From positions 434,001 through 498,000 of the forward strand of contig NZ_JBHFPV010000001.1 in NCBI RefSeq assembly GCF_042611095.1: a DNA stretch of 64,000 bases. Reading direction: 5' to 3'. Within the stretch, counting starts at the first letter, position 1; every line of letters begins with the position of its first letter. This stretch comes from Meishania litoralis (lineage in GTDB: Bacteria > Bacteroidota > Bacteroidia > Flavobacteriales > Flavobacteriaceae). A program made the translations under genes and the position numbers. A model generated the notes under the pieces. It saw only the letters and a program-made list of their open reading frames with translations. It searched no databases and was not told the DNA's origin. Positions 42,982 through 52,952 of this stretch are shown one piece after another.

Positions 42982-44340
42982 TCAATCCTCTACATTTCGC
43001 CTGAGTTCGGCAAGATCCAAACCACCATAATTGCCTGAACTCATCAAAAGCAATACAGAATCATCAAACCCCTGCCCGAAAACAAAATCCTTAAAAGTGG
43101 TCGCATCGGTAAAGATCTTGAGGTCGTTACGTTTGAAGGCCTCTGAAATCTGACCTGGACTGACCGGAGCCAAATTTTTAATGGCCACTGATTCTGGCAA
43201 GTAGAATACCGCGGCCATATCGGCGGCGTTCAATGTGCCTTTATAACCCTTCAAAAATTCAGGATTGAAACTACTGTAGGTATGCAGTTCAAGGCAGGCT
43301 ATCAATTTTCTGTCAGGGTATTGCTCTTTTACCGCCTTGGTCGTCGCGGCTACTTTGCTCGGTGCATGGGCAAAATCCTTATAAACGATACACGAAGACG
43401 ATTCCGCTATTTTTTCCAACCGTTTTGCCGCTCCCTTAAAGGAAGCGATCGCTTCATAGAAACCCTCTTCATCGACCCCCATGTTTTGACAGACCCACTT
43501 GGCCCCGGCCAGATTGTTCAGGTTATGCTCTCCGAAAACCGCAATCGGCATCGGGCCTTCAGGGGTATCTAAAAGTGTTTGTCCGTCCACGACCGAATAT
43601 TCTGGGGTTCGGTAGGGCAATTTTCGAATGGAATTTTCAGAGGCCTCGACCACTTTTGTTACTTCAGGGTCTTCTTCATTGTAGGTGATGCTTCCGCCAT
43701 TTACAATGCTATCCACAAAAATTCGAAACTGCGCCACGTAATTCTCGAATGTCGGAAAGACATTGATATGGTCCCAAGCGATACCGCTCAACAATGCGAT
43801 ATTGGGTCTGTATAAATGAAATTTTGGTCGCCTATCGATGGGCGAAGAGAGATATTCATCGCCTTCCAAAACGATAAAATCGTTCGTTTCGGTCAAATGG
43901 ACCATGTTGTCGAACCCTTCCAACTGCGCCCCTACCATATAATCGACATCACGATCGTGGTAGTTCAAGACATGTAATATCATCGAGGTAATGGTGGTCT
44001 TGCCATGACTTCCGCCGATAACCACCCTTGTTTTGTTCTTCGATTGTTCGTACAAAAATTCGGGATACGAATAAATTTTCACGTCCAATTTCTGCGCTTT
44101 CAATAATTCGGCATTATCGGGTTTGGCATGCATTCCAAGAATTACGGCATCTAGATCAGCAGTAATCTTTTCAGGAAACCAGCCAAATTCGTCAGGTAAT
44201 AATTCTTTAGCGGCCAAACGCGATTTCGAAGGTTCGAAGATGACATCATCACTACCAGTGACCGTATACCCCTTTTGTTCAAGTGCCAAGGCCAGATTGT
44301 GCATGGCGCTACCTCCAATGGCTATAAAATGGATTTTCAT
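42982..44340 (-). CDS. mpl: UDP-N-acetylmuramate:murein tripeptide ligase
   Basis: Mpl joins recycled L-Ala-gamma-D-Glu-meso-Dap to UDP-MurNAc, feeding peptidoglycan recycling. The 452-residue Mur ligase has an N-terminal nucleotide-sugar domain (MKIHFIAIGGSAMHNLALAL), the ATP loop GSHGKTT (110-116), and the central motif VLEGDEYLSSPIDRRPKFHL. The C-terminal domain has CLELHTYSSFNPEFLKGY and DFAHAPSK. MurC is less likely because the N-terminal GGSAMHN and the YDFAHAPSK-like block match Mpl. Confidence 0.93.
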   Translation of the reverse strand: MKIHFIAIGGSAMHNLALALEQKGYTVTGSDDVIFEPSKSRLAAKELLPDEFGWFPEKITADLDAVILGMHAKPDNAELLKAQKLDVKIYSYPEFLYEQSKNKTRVVIGGSHGKTTITSMILHVLNYHDRDVDYMVGAQLEGFDNMVHLTETNDFIVLEGDEYLSSPIDRRPKFHLYRPNIALLSGIAWDHINVFPTFENYVAQFRIFVDSIVNGGSITYNEEDPEVTKVVEASENSIRKLPYRTPEYSVVDGQTLLDTPEGPMPIAVFGEHNLNNLAGAKWVCQNMGVDEEGFYEAIASFKGAAKRLEKIAESSSCIVYKDFAHAPSKVAATTKAVKEQYPDRKLIACLELHTYSSFNPEFLKGYKGTLNAADMAAVFYLPESVAIKNLAPVSPGQISEAFKRNDLKIFTDATTFKDFVFGQGFDDSVLLLMSSGNYGGLDLAELRRNVED

Positions 44341-44427
44341 TTAGGTAAATTATGATTCAAAGATAGGGATTGAACGGGGTATCGAAAACCACCACTTTAT
44401 GATTATCTTAGTTTGGAAAACCAGAAT

Positions 44428-45213
44428 ATGAACATATCACTAAAAAACAAAAAAGCCCTTATTGGCGGAAGCAGTGGTGGCATCGGAAAAGCGATTGCCC
44501 AGCAATTGGCCGAAAGCGGTGCAAGTGTGACCTTGATGGCGAGGAGCCAAGACAAATTGAAAAATATTATTGACAAACTGCCTACGGATCATGGTCAAAG
44601 CCATCATTATTTGGTCGTCGATTTTACCGATTTCAAGGCATATAAAAAAATAATAGCTCGGTATTTCGAAGAAAATTCAGTGGATATTCTTGTGAACAAC
44701 ACGCAAGGCCCTTCTGCCGGCAATGCCTTGGAAAAACAGACCGAAGACTACCAACAGGCTTTTGAACTACTTTTTAAAACGGTCGTCTTTACAACGGAAC
44801 TGGCCTTGAAAAAAATGCAACAAAACCACTGGGGCCGCATCATCAACGTAGCTTCGGTATCGGTCAAGGAACCGCTTTCATATCTGGCACTTTCGAATAC
44901 GATCAGGGCCGCCGTCGTTACCTGGGCAAAAAGTTTGGCCACCGATGTCGGTAAGGACCAGATTACGGTGAACAGCATCTTGACCGGTTATTTCGACACG
45001 GATCGCATTGCCCAACTCAATGCCAAAAAAGCAGAGCAACTGGGCATTCCGCAAAATGATGTCCGTGCTGAAATGGAGTCGAAAGTACCGTTACAACGCA
45101 TCGGAGACCCCAAGGAATATGGATATTTAGTGGCGTTTTTGGCCTCCGACAAGGCCGCCTATATCACGGGCACCCAGATCCCGATTGATGGTGGACTTTT
45201 GAAATCATTGTAA
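44428..45213 (+). CDS. SDR-fold protein lacking the catalytic Tyr/Lys pair
   Basis: The 261-residue protein (ATG 44428; an upstream TTG is less likely) has the Rossmann loop GGSSGGIG at 13-20, VDILVNNTQG, and the C-terminal YITGTQIPIDGG, all SDR features. Around the active site it reads VASVSVKEP (141-149) and LSNTIRAA (155-162). The positions of the usual Y-x3-K hold Ser and Arg. This fits the SDR subgroup that resembles 3-oxoacyl-ACP reductases but lacks the standard tetrad (CDD BKR_like_SDR_like, from memory). The substrate is unknown. The next gene starts 7 bases after its stop. Confidence 0.85.
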   Translation: MNISLKNKKALIGGSSGGIGKAIAQQLAESGASVTLMARSQDKLKNIIDKLPTDHGQSHHYLVVDFTDFKAYKKIIARYFEENSVDILVNNTQGPSAGNALEKQTEDYQQAFELLFKTVVFTTELALKKMQQNHWGRIINVASVSVKEPLSYLALSNTIRAAVVTWAKSLATDVGKDQITVNSILTGYFDTDRIAQLNAKKAEQLGIPQNDVRAEMESKVPLQRIGDPKEYGYLVAFLASDKAAYITGTQIPIDGGLLKSL

Positions 45214-45220
45214 AAGAATT

Positions 45221-46513
45221 ATGAGGATAACAAAACAGCAGAAGAAGCTATTTTACTTTCTTAAGGAAAGGGAAAAGAAACAAAAGTCCTTCACATTAGA
45301 AGAGCTTTCAAAAGCCACAGGGTATCCACTGAAAGCATCTGTAAAAGCAAAAATGAGTAGAAATGAATGGAGCGAGTTTATTGCAAAAGACAATAATGAT
45401 AGCTATTTTTCTGAAGGCGTCTTGCAAATTGAACTCAATGAGTTTTTAAGAAGAATCAGTACAAAGAATAGGTTATCCCCATATAATGGGAAACTTGAAA
45501 AATATGACCAGGATACAAGAACACTTATTCAAGTTTCAAAGAACGAGTTTATTTTGGCAATTGAACTTTTTAACAGACCATCAACTCCTAACAGACTTGA
45601 TGCTTTTCTAGCTCATTTCATCAATGCTTTTGAAAAACTTTTAAAGGCAAAAACAATTCAAGAAAAAGGTAGGTCTGCAATTTGGAGAAATTCAAAAGCC
45701 GAAAAGAAAACAAAATCAATAAGGGAAATTTTGAAAGAAACATTTCCAGAGAATTCACCCTTAAGAATGAATTTAGAATATATTATTGACCTCAGAGATT
45801 TATCTACTCACTATATTTTACCAGAGTTAGCATCTATCGCAAGCAGATATTTTCAAAGTGGCGTATTTAACTATTCAAAGTTGTATCAAGATTTCACCGA
45901 TGAAAAACCGATTGAGTTGGAAGGAATAGGGCTACTTTCTTTGGTAATTGAAGGAAAAAATTTATCAATTAATAGCCTCAACAAAAAATATGGTAATAAA
46001 AAAGCACACGAAATAAAATCGTTGATTGAAAAATTTCAAAAAAAAGCTAATGCAGTACGAAATCCATATTTTGCTATTCCGGTTAATCTAAGCATAGGCA
46101 TTGTTGACAATTCAAAAAACCCCAATCAAACATTGGCGAATTTGACCAGTTCTAATGCCATTTTTGTTGAAAAGACCAAAGACCCTAAATTAAGCCATCC
46201 TTTTATGGTAAAGGAAGTCGTTAAAGAAGTAAACAATAGAATATTAAACCATTTTAGTAAAGATAAACTTCAGGAAATTCTTCCGACAAGGAAAAAGATT
46301 GAATTCAATACAGATGATTTTAATAGTATCTGCGAAAATGAAAAATGGAAGAGTCAAAGCAATATTTTTCATTTTGACCATGGGAATCAGGTTCAGCATA
46401 CGTATAGTGAAAAATGTATAGATTTTATTGTAAAAAAGTTAAAAACCGATAAGGAATATCTCTCAAGGGTTAAGAAAAAAAGACAGTCTCGAATTAAGAA
46501 GTTAAAAGAGTAG
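45221..46513 (+). CDS. DUF3644 protein, candidate HEPN-type ribonuclease
   Basis: The 430-residue protein has an N-terminal part that looks like a winged helix (about 1-55; SFTLEELSKATGYPLKASV) and a DUF3644-like helical domain at about 105-215 (FILAIELFNRPSTPNRLDAF, AHFINAFEKLLKAKTI). A C-terminal region at about 330-430 has NTDDFNSICENEKW and HTYSEKCIDFIVKKL. R192-D-L-S-T-H197 matches the HEPN catalytic pattern R-[polar]-x3-H at a helix end. Hand counts of four 60-base lines give 14-19 G+C, against 28-32 in lines of the neighbouring genes, and codon use leans to AAA/AGA/ATA. It sits 7 bases after the SDR gene. Transfer and an RNA-cleaving defence role are inference. Confidence 0.75.
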   Translation: MRITKQQKKLFYFLKEREKKQKSFTLEELSKATGYPLKASVKAKMSRNEWSEFIAKDNNDSYFSEGVLQIELNEFLRRISTKNRLSPYNGKLEKYDQDTRTLIQVSKNEFILAIELFNRPSTPNRLDAFLAHFINAFEKLLKAKTIQEKGRSAIWRNSKAEKKTKSIREILKETFPENSPLRMNLEYIIDLRDLSTHYILPELASIASRYFQSGVFNYSKLYQDFTDEKPIELEGIGLLSLVIEGKNLSINSLNKKYGNKKAHEIKSLIEKFQKKANAVRNPYFAIPVNLSIGIVDNSKNPNQTLANLTSSNAIFVEKTKDPKLSHPFMVKEVVKEVNNRILNHFSKDKLQEILPTRKKIEFNTDDFNSICENEKWKSQSNIFHFDHGNQVQHTYSEKCIDFIVKKLKTDKEYLSRVKKKRQSRIKKLKE

Positions 46514-46597
46514 GTTTAAACTTTTTGAAAATCAAAAATCTCTATTTTAATTTTTTCTTCTTTCCCTAACCCAAAACACCTTTTCCCTAATTTTCAT

Positions 46598-46639
46598 GGT
46601 TTCCAAGGAGGGTTGGAACCATCTTTGGCCTTAATTTTG
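46598..46639 (+). promoter_or_regulatory. Candidate promoter with inverted repeat before the macroglobulin gene
   Basis: TTG (46613-46615) and TAATTTTG (46632-46639, a full match to TAnnTTTG) are 16 bases apart, one short of the usual range. An imperfect inverted repeat, GGTTTCCAA (46598-46606) with TTGGAACC (46613-46620), covers the -33 box and could be an operator. Confidence 0.4.
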
Positions 46640-46643
46640 TAAT

Positions 46644-46680
46644 GTATGCGATGACAGATCGCACTGACTTAAACGCATAC
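46644..46680 (+). promoter_or_regulatory. Leader with two mutually exclusive hairpins before the macroglobulin gene
   Basis: GTATGCG (46644-46650) can pair with CGCATAC (46674-46680), or TGCGAT (46647-46652) can pair with ATCGCA (46658-46663). The two stems share TGCG, so only one can form at a time. The start codon is at 46695. No ligand domain or T run is visible. Confidence 0.35.
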
Positions 46681-46694
46681 TAAATATACTAAGG

Positions 46695-49600
46695 ATGAAG
46701 TACATCTTTTTCATACTGACAATGGTCTTTTTTTCGCAAATGACAGACGCACAGCATAGTGATCCTTACAAAACACTTTGGAATCAAGTTGAAAAACTTG
46801 AAAGCGAAGCGTTGACAAAATCTGTCTTGAAAACGGTGGAATCTATTTCGGCAAAGGCGAAAAAAGAGCAAAATTCGGCCCAAATCGTCAAAGCACTTTT
46901 ATATTCCTCGAAATATGTGATGATTCTAGAGGAAGATTCCCAACTACGTATCGTCAACGATTTCAAATCAGAAATAGAAAAGGCGGAATTTCCGACCAAA
47001 AGTGTTTTGGAAAGCTATTTGGCCAATCTTTACTGGCAATTCTTTCAGAACAACCGCTACAAATTTTATAACCGTACGAAGACCGATTCAAAGATTGACC
47101 CTGTCGATTTCAGAACCTGGGACTTAACAACACTTTTCCATGAAATCGGAACCCATTTTGAAAAATCATTGGAAAATGAAGAAGCGTTGAAAAAAATTCC
47201 CGTTTCCGAATTTGATGTGATACTGACCAAACAAAAAGGTTCGGAGACCTACCGACCTACCCTTTTCGACCTTCTGGCACATACGGCCTTGGAGTTCTAC
47301 AAGACCGGCGAAAACAATATTACACGTCCGGCCGATAAATTCCAGATCGACGACCCCGAAATGCTCTGCGAAGCACGATCATTCTTACAATTAAAAATCG
47401 ACACTACCGACGAAACATCGATGCAGGCCAAGGCTTTGCAGCTCTATCAAAAGTTGATCGATTTTCACTTGACCGACAAAGAACCGTATACCCTAGCGGA
47501 AGTCGATATCGAACGTCTTCTTTTTACCTATCAAAATGCCGTTTTCGAAAATAAGGACCAGCAGTATTCAGAAGTGCTCAGAAATATGGCCGAGGCCGGC
47601 AAGAACTCTCCGGCCGCATCACTTTATAATTATGAAATCGCCGCACTTTACCGACAATTGGGCCAAACATACAATCTAAAAGGCAACACGGAACACCGAT
47701 GGAAATTAAGTGAGGCGTTGGAAATTTGTGAAAGTGTGATAAAAGAACGGAGCGATAGTCGGGGAGCTGAAAAGTGCAAGGCCCTAAAATCGCAAATCTT
47801 GGCACAAAGCCTACAAATGACCAATGAAGCACATATTCCTGTGAACCAGGTTTCCCGAATTTTGGTCAACTATAAGAATCACGATGAGCTACAGCTTTCA
47901 GCGCGAAAGATTTCACAAAATCAACTGAAACAACTTGACGGACTATACAAACATCCCGAAAAATTATCCTTTTTGAAAAAACTTGCCGTTGTCAAGGCGT
48001 GGGATGTCACCTTGAAAAATGAAAAGGACTATCAAAATCATGGCACCGAAATAATCTTGCCTTCCTTGCCTAATGACCAATACGTGATTCTGGCAGAACC
48101 AAAGGGAAACAAGAACGGAACTTTTGCTTTCAGCCCGATACAGGTTACCGATTTTGCTTTGGTCGAAACCCAAACTCTTACACATAATAATTTTCAGGTC
48201 ATCGACCGCAACCATGGCACCCCGATCTCTGCGGCCAATGTTAAATTCGAATACCAAGTCGGCTATGACGGGGCACGAAAGAGCAGAACTTTGGTTACCG
48301 ATAACATGGGTATGGTCACCATCTCCCTGACCAAAGAATATTGGAACAATGTGAACGTGCTTATCGAGCATGAAAACGAAACCGCCTATTTCAAAGACTA
48401 TTATGCCAACGAAAGTTATGATCCCGATATGCCTTCGGCGGATTATACGGCTTTTCTGTTTACCGACAGAAGTATTTATCGCCCGGGGCAACCACTATAT
48501 TTCAAGGGAATCGCCATTGTGCGCCGCGGGACAGCTTCGACGGTTCTTGAGAATCAGGAAGTCAATGTAGTACTTAGGGATGTCAATTATCAGGAAATCG
48601 CATCGCAAAAGTTCGTTACCAATGAATATGGATCCTTTTCGGGGGAATTTATTCTTCCCTCGGGCGGTTTGACCGGCAATTTTATTTTAGAGGCCAATTC
48701 GGATAAAATAGGACTGAGCGGAAGCACCGGTTTTTCGGTTGAGGAATACAAACGCCCAAAATTCGAGACCTCATTTGAACCGATTACCGAAACTTATAAG
48801 GTAAACGACAGTATCACGGTCAATGGAATTGCGACGGCCTATGCCGGTAGCAACATCACGAACGCCAAAGTCGTATATCGCGTAAAAAGAGTGGTCTATT
48901 TTCCGATATGGTACCATTGGCGCCGTCCGTACCATGAGAATAATCCCCAAGAAATCGCCCACGGCGAGACCAAAACGGATGCTTCCGGAAAATATGAGAT
49001 CGATTTCAAGGCCATTCCCGACAATACGAACCAAAAAGACCTGCCAACGTTCAGCTATGAGATTACGGCAGACGTAACCGATATCAATGGCGAAACGCAT
49101 ACTGCAACGACCGTTGTTCGTGTGGGTTATCACGCACTTACGGCCAATATTCAAATCGAGGGCTTTCTGAACAAAGATGAAGACAATATCGACTTGTCGA
49201 TTGCAACGGGCAATCTGAACGGCCAGTTCGTTCCCGCCAAGGGAAACATCAAAATGTACAAATTGGTTGCCCCAGAACATGTATTGCGCCCAAGACCTTG
49301 GGCCGCTCCCGACTGTTCAGGTTTTTCGAAGGAGGAGTTCAAAAAAATGTATCCGCATGATGCCCATGGCGATGAACACGATTTCCGCAATTGGAAAAAA
49401 GGAAAACTCGTTTGGCAATCGGATTTCGATACCGGAAAATCGACCACCTTGAAGTTGAACGACCTCAAGAAAGAACAATCCGGGAAATATATCATCGAAC
49501 TTGAGACCAACGACAGATTCGGACAAGAAGTCAAGGCCATTGCCCATACAACCTTGTTCGGCCTAGATGATAAGAAACCGGCCGACAACCAGCTCTTTCA

Positions 49601-52600
49601 AATAAAGACCGATAAGAACGAATACGCCATCGGTAACAAAGCTAGAATTACCCTATCGAGCAACATACAAAATTTAGATGTTACAGTGCTCATTGAAAAG
49701 GAAAGGAAAATTATTGATACCAAAGTAATCCACCTGAACGGCGATTCAAAATCGTTCACGGTACCGGTTACCAAAGATGACCTGGGCGGGTTCGCGATCA
49801 ACTATAGTTTTTCGGCCTTTAATTCGTACCTGTCAGGAAGCCAGGTCGTCGCCGTGCCCTACCCCCAAGAGGCCTTGGAAATCGAAACCTTGACTTTTCG
49901 CGACAAACTGAGACCGGGAACTGGCGAAACCTGGTCGTTCAAGATAAAAGGGCCGAAAGGGGAAAAAGTGGCCGCCGAACTGTTGGCCGGTATGTACGAT
50001 GCCTCGTTAGACGCTTTCCGCAGCCATTATTGGGGGTTCAGTCCGCTCTATCGACCGATTTATTATTCATCGATCTATTCAAATGCGCGCCAAAGCTTTG
50101 GCAACCGCTCTTTTCGCGTCTATAATGATTCGAAAAACCATTACAGCTATGACCCCCAATATTTTGATACGTTCAATTGGTTCGGGTTTTATTTTGGTCA
50201 TGGTAATGGCCGCGATGCGATGATGATGCGCAGCATGAAAAATAATGATGTAGCCCCTGCACCCGAAGTAATGATGATGGAAGATATGGAAATGGAAGAG
50301 TCCGTGGTCGGCAATGCATTGGAAGGAACAGTATCGGGCGTAAGCAAATCGGAACTATCCCCACAGGATAGTCTTCAACGACCAGATACTGAGCGTGATG
50401 AAGTACAAGGCGGGAATAAGAACTCCAATGAGGTGAAAATTCGTAAAAACCTTCAGGAAACCGCTTTTTTCTTCCCGCAATTACAGACCGATAGAGAAGG
50501 CAACGTCTCGTTCAGTTTTACCGTGCCCGAGGCCCTGACCCGATGGAACTTGCAACTCTTGGCCCATACAAAAGGTTTGCAGAGTGTCTATGCGACCAAA
50601 CGAACCGTTACGCAAAAAGAATTGATGGTCATACCGAACGCACCTCGCTTTTTACGGGAAGGTGATGAAATCGTTATCAGCACCAAAGTTGCCAACCTTA
50701 GCGACAAAAACCTTTCGGGCACGGCCCGATTGGAACTGGTCGATGCGGTTACGGGCAAGGATATTTCGAAAGAATTGCTAATCGCCAGCCATTCTGGGGG
50801 AGATGCCGTAGGCAGAGGGGGGCAAGCCGAAGCTGGCAAAAGTTTTACTATGGACTCCCTCAATAACACCCAAGTCTCTTGGCGACTGAAAATCCCAGAA
50901 GGGATTCAGGCCGTGCAATACAAGGTCATCGCCAAGGCCGGTGACTTCAGCGATGGGGAACAGAACCTGCTTCCGGTGTTGACCAATCGTACTTTGGTCA
51001 CTGAAAGCCTGCCGATGTGGGTACGAAGCGACCAGACGAAGACCTTTATTTTGGATAAATTGAAAAACGTTTCCTCCGAGAGCTTAAAGCACCACAAATT
51101 GACGTTGGAGATTACCTCGAATCCCGCTTGGTATGCCGTGCAGGCCCTCCCCTATTTGATGGAATATCCACACGATTGTAACGAGCAAATATTTTCAAGA
51201 TATTATGCCAATACCTTGGCAGGCCATATCGCCAATTCGAATCCGCGCATTCAAGAAGTCTTCGATCAATGGCGAAATTCCGATGCGCTGCCGAGCGATC
51301 TCGAAAAGAACGAAGAACTGAAATCCCTATTGATCCAAGAAACACCTTGGCTTCGCGATGCCCAATCGGAAACCGAACAGAAAAAGCGTATCGGCCTTTT
51401 GTTCAATCTGAACAAGATGCGGCTTGAGGGGCAGAACGCCTTATCCAAATTAAAGAACAATCAAAAAACCACCGGAGCATGGGCCTGGTTCAATGGTGGA
51501 CCTGACAACCGTTTTATCACACAACATATCATTACGGGACTGGGACATTTAAAGAAATTGGCGGTTACCTCGAATGGCGCCGAGATGCAATCCGTCATTA
51601 AAAAGGCCATTTCGTATTTAGATAATGAATTCGTCAATGAATACGAGCAAATGAAGCAATATGCCTCGAATATCGACGATGACCATTTGAGTCGAACACA
51701 GATCCATTACCTGTATATGCGCAGTTTTTTCAAAGATATTCCTTCGAGCAAAAAAGTCAAGGAAATCACGACCTACTATAAAGGTCAAGCCCAAAAATAT
51801 TGGATGGACAAAGCGTTGTATTCCAAAGGAATGTTGGCCTTGGTTTTCCATAGAATGGACGATTCGAACACTTCGGGCAAAATATTAAGGTCTTTAAGGG
51901 AAAACAGTATAACCTCGGAAGAACTCGGCACGTACTGGAAAGCGAATACCGCCTCATGGCACTGGTACCAAGCGCCCATAGAAACCCAGGCGTTGATGAT
52001 CGAGGCCTTTGGAGAAATTGAAAACGACACCAAAACCGTTGACAATCTTAAAATCTGGTTGCTGAAAAACAAACAGACCAATCAGTGGAAAACGACCAAG
52101 GCAACGACTGAAGCCATATACGCATTATTACTTCAAGACAGCGATTGGCTCTCAGTGACCGATGCGGTCGAGTTTCTTGTCGGGTGCAACAAAATCGAAA
52201 CATCAAAATTGGAAAATACGAAGATCGAGGCCGGTACGGGATACTTCAAAACCTCATGGAACAGTGCCGAAATCACTCCTGAAATGGCGGAAATACAGCT
52301 TTCGAAGAAAGGTGAGGGCATTGCCTGGGGGGCTTTGTACTGGCAATACTTCGAGAATTTGGATAAAATTTCCTCCGCTGAAACGCCTTTGAAGTTGAAG
52401 AAAAAATTGTTCCTGAAAAAAAATACGGATACCGGTGAGGAAATTTCTGAAATCACGGACAAGACCGACCTGAAGGTGGGCGATTTGGTCCGTGTAAGGA
52501 TTGAACTCCGTTCCGACCGCGAAATGGAATTCGTACACATGAAGGACATGCGGGCATCGGGCATGGAACCCATCAACGTATTCTCTCAATACAAATGGCA

Positions 52601-52805
52601 AGACGCACTCGGGTACTACGAAAGTACCAAAGACGCCAGCACGAATTTCTTTTTCGATTATCTGCCCAAAGGAGTATTCGTATTTGAATATGACCTACGT
52701 GTAAACAATGCCGGGGAGTTCAGCAATGGTATTACCACTATACAAAGTATGTATGCCCCCGAGTTCAGTAGTCATAGTGAGGGCGTTCGGGTAAACGTGA
52801 ACTAG
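46695..52805 (+). CDS. Large alpha-2-macroglobulin family protein
   Basis: Bacterial alpha-2-macroglobulins are envelope proteins thought to trap proteases through a bait region and a thioester. The 2036-residue protein has a signal peptide (1-20, ending MTDAQ) and a long helical N-terminal part. An MG2-type domain begins near 588 (FLFTDRSIYRPGQPLYFKG), and a macroglobulin segment lies near 1254 (AFFFPQLQTDREGNVSFSF). The thioester motif C1495-N-E-Q1498 stands in YPHDCNEQIFSRY. Before the A2M segment comes an aromatic-rich then Met-rich stretch (nine Met in 1176-1200), a likely bait region. The mature N-terminus carries no lipobox, so it is probably periplasmic or surface-bound. No pbpC partner lies beside it. 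Confidence 0.93.
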   Translation: MKYIFFILTMVFFSQMTDAQHSDPYKTLWNQVEKLESEALTKSVLKTVESISAKAKKEQNSAQIVKALLYSSKYVMILEEDSQLRIVNDFKSEIEKAEFPTKSVLESYLANLYWQFFQNNRYKFYNRTKTDSKIDPVDFRTWDLTTLFHEIGTHFEKSLENEEALKKIPVSEFDVILTKQKGSETYRPTLFDLLAHTALEFYKTGENNITRPADKFQIDDPEMLCEARSFLQLKIDTTDETSMQAKALQLYQKLIDFHLTDKEPYTLAEVDIERLLFTYQNAVFENKDQQYSEVLRNMAEAGKNSPAASLYNYEIAALYRQLGQTYNLKGNTEHRWKLSEALEICESVIKERSDSRGAEKCKALKSQILAQSLQMTNEAHIPVNQVSRILVNYKNHDELQLSARKISQNQLKQLDGLYKHPEKLSFLKKLAVVKAWDVTLKNEKDYQNHGTEIILPSLPNDQYVILAEPKGNKNGTFAFSPIQVTDFALVETQTLTHNNFQVIDRNHGTPISAANVKFEYQVGYDGARKSRTLVTDNMGMVTISLTKEYWNNVNVLIEHENETAYFKDYYANESYDPDMPSADYTAFLFTDRSIYRPGQPLYFKGIAIVRRGTASTVLENQEVNVVLRDVNYQEIASQKFVTNEYGSFSGEFILPSGGLTGNFILEANSDKIGLSGSTGFSVEEYKRPKFETSFEPITETYKVNDSITVNGIATAYAGSNITNAKVVYRVKRVVYFPIWYHWRRPYHENNPQEIAHGETKTDASGKYEIDFKAIPDNTNQKDLPTFSYEITADVTDINGETHTATTVVRVGYHALTANIQIEGFLNKDEDNIDLSIATGNLNGQFVPAKGNIKMYKLVAPEHVLRPRPWAAPDCSGFSKEEFKKMYPHDAHGDEHDFRNWKKGKLVWQSDFDTGKSTTLKLNDLKKEQSGKYIIELETNDRFGQEVKAIAHTTLFGLDDKKPADNQLFQIKTDKNEYAIGNKARITLSSNIQNLDVTVLIEKERKIIDTKVIHLNGDSKSFTVPVTKDDLGGFAINYSFSAFNSYLSGSQVVAVPYPQEALEIETLTFRDKLRPGTGETWSFKIKGPKGEKVAAELLAGMYDASLDAFRSHYWGFSPLYRPIYYSSIYSNARQSFGNRSFRVYNDSKNHYSYDPQYFDTFNWFGFYFGHGNGRDAMMMRSMKNNDVAPAPEVMMMEDMEMEESVVGNALEGTVSGVSKSELSPQDSLQRPDTERDEVQGGNKNSNEVKIRKNLQETAFFFPQLQTDREGNVSFSFTVPEALTRWNLQLLAHTKGLQSVYATKRTVTQKELMVIPNAPRFLREGDEIVISTKVANLSDKNLSGTARLELVDAVTGKDISKELLIASHSGGDAVGRGGQAEAGKSFTMDSLNNTQVSWRLKIPEGIQAVQYKVIAKAGDFSDGEQNLLPVLTNRTLVTESLPMWVRSDQTKTFILDKLKNVSSESLKHHKLTLEITSNPAWYAVQALPYLMEYPHDCNEQIFSRYYANTLAGHIANSNPRIQEVFDQWRNSDALPSDLEKNEELKSLLIQETPWLRDAQSETEQKKRIGLLFNLNKMRLEGQNALSKLKNNQKTTGAWAWFNGGPDNRFITQHIITGLGHLKKLAVTSNGAEMQSVIKKAISYLDNEFVNEYEQMKQYASNIDDDHLSRTQIHYLYMRSFFKDIPSSKKVKEITTYYKGQAQKYWMDKALYSKGMLALVFHRMDDSNTSGKILRSLRENSITSEELGTYWKANTASWHWYQAPIETQALMIEAFGEIENDTKTVDNLKIWLLKNKQTNQWKTTKATTEAIYALLLQDSDWLSVTDAVEFLVGCNKIETSKLENTKIEAGTGYFKTSWNSAEITPEMAEIQLSKKGEGIAWGALYWQYFENLDKISSAETPLKLKKKLFLKKNTDTGEEISEITDKTDLKVGDLVRVRIELRSDREMEFVHMKDMRASGMEPINVFSQYKWQDALGYYESTKDASTNFFFDYLPKGVFVFEYDLRVNNAGEFSNGITTIQSMYAPEFSSHSEGVRVNVN

Positions 52806-52952
52806 AAAATTAGTAAATTTAATACGCAGAAGAAATTATCAAGCTAAATGAAAACGGAACTTCGCGCATTCGAAAGAGGGGTTCACTCAATATCGATTTT
52901 TACAATGTGTTGAACAGCATAGTTTTGAGGTGTACCATTAAAACCAAAAATT

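Noticed and set aside
45221..46513. A larger defence island or mobile element around the DUF3644 gene
   Set aside because: No integrase, transposase, direct repeats or second AT-rich gene was found beside it; both neighbours look like ordinary chromosomal genes.
47964..48491. A 175-codon frame opposite the macroglobulin gene
   Set aside because: The plus strand carries an uninterrupted 2036-codon gene with family motifs; the antisense frame has none.
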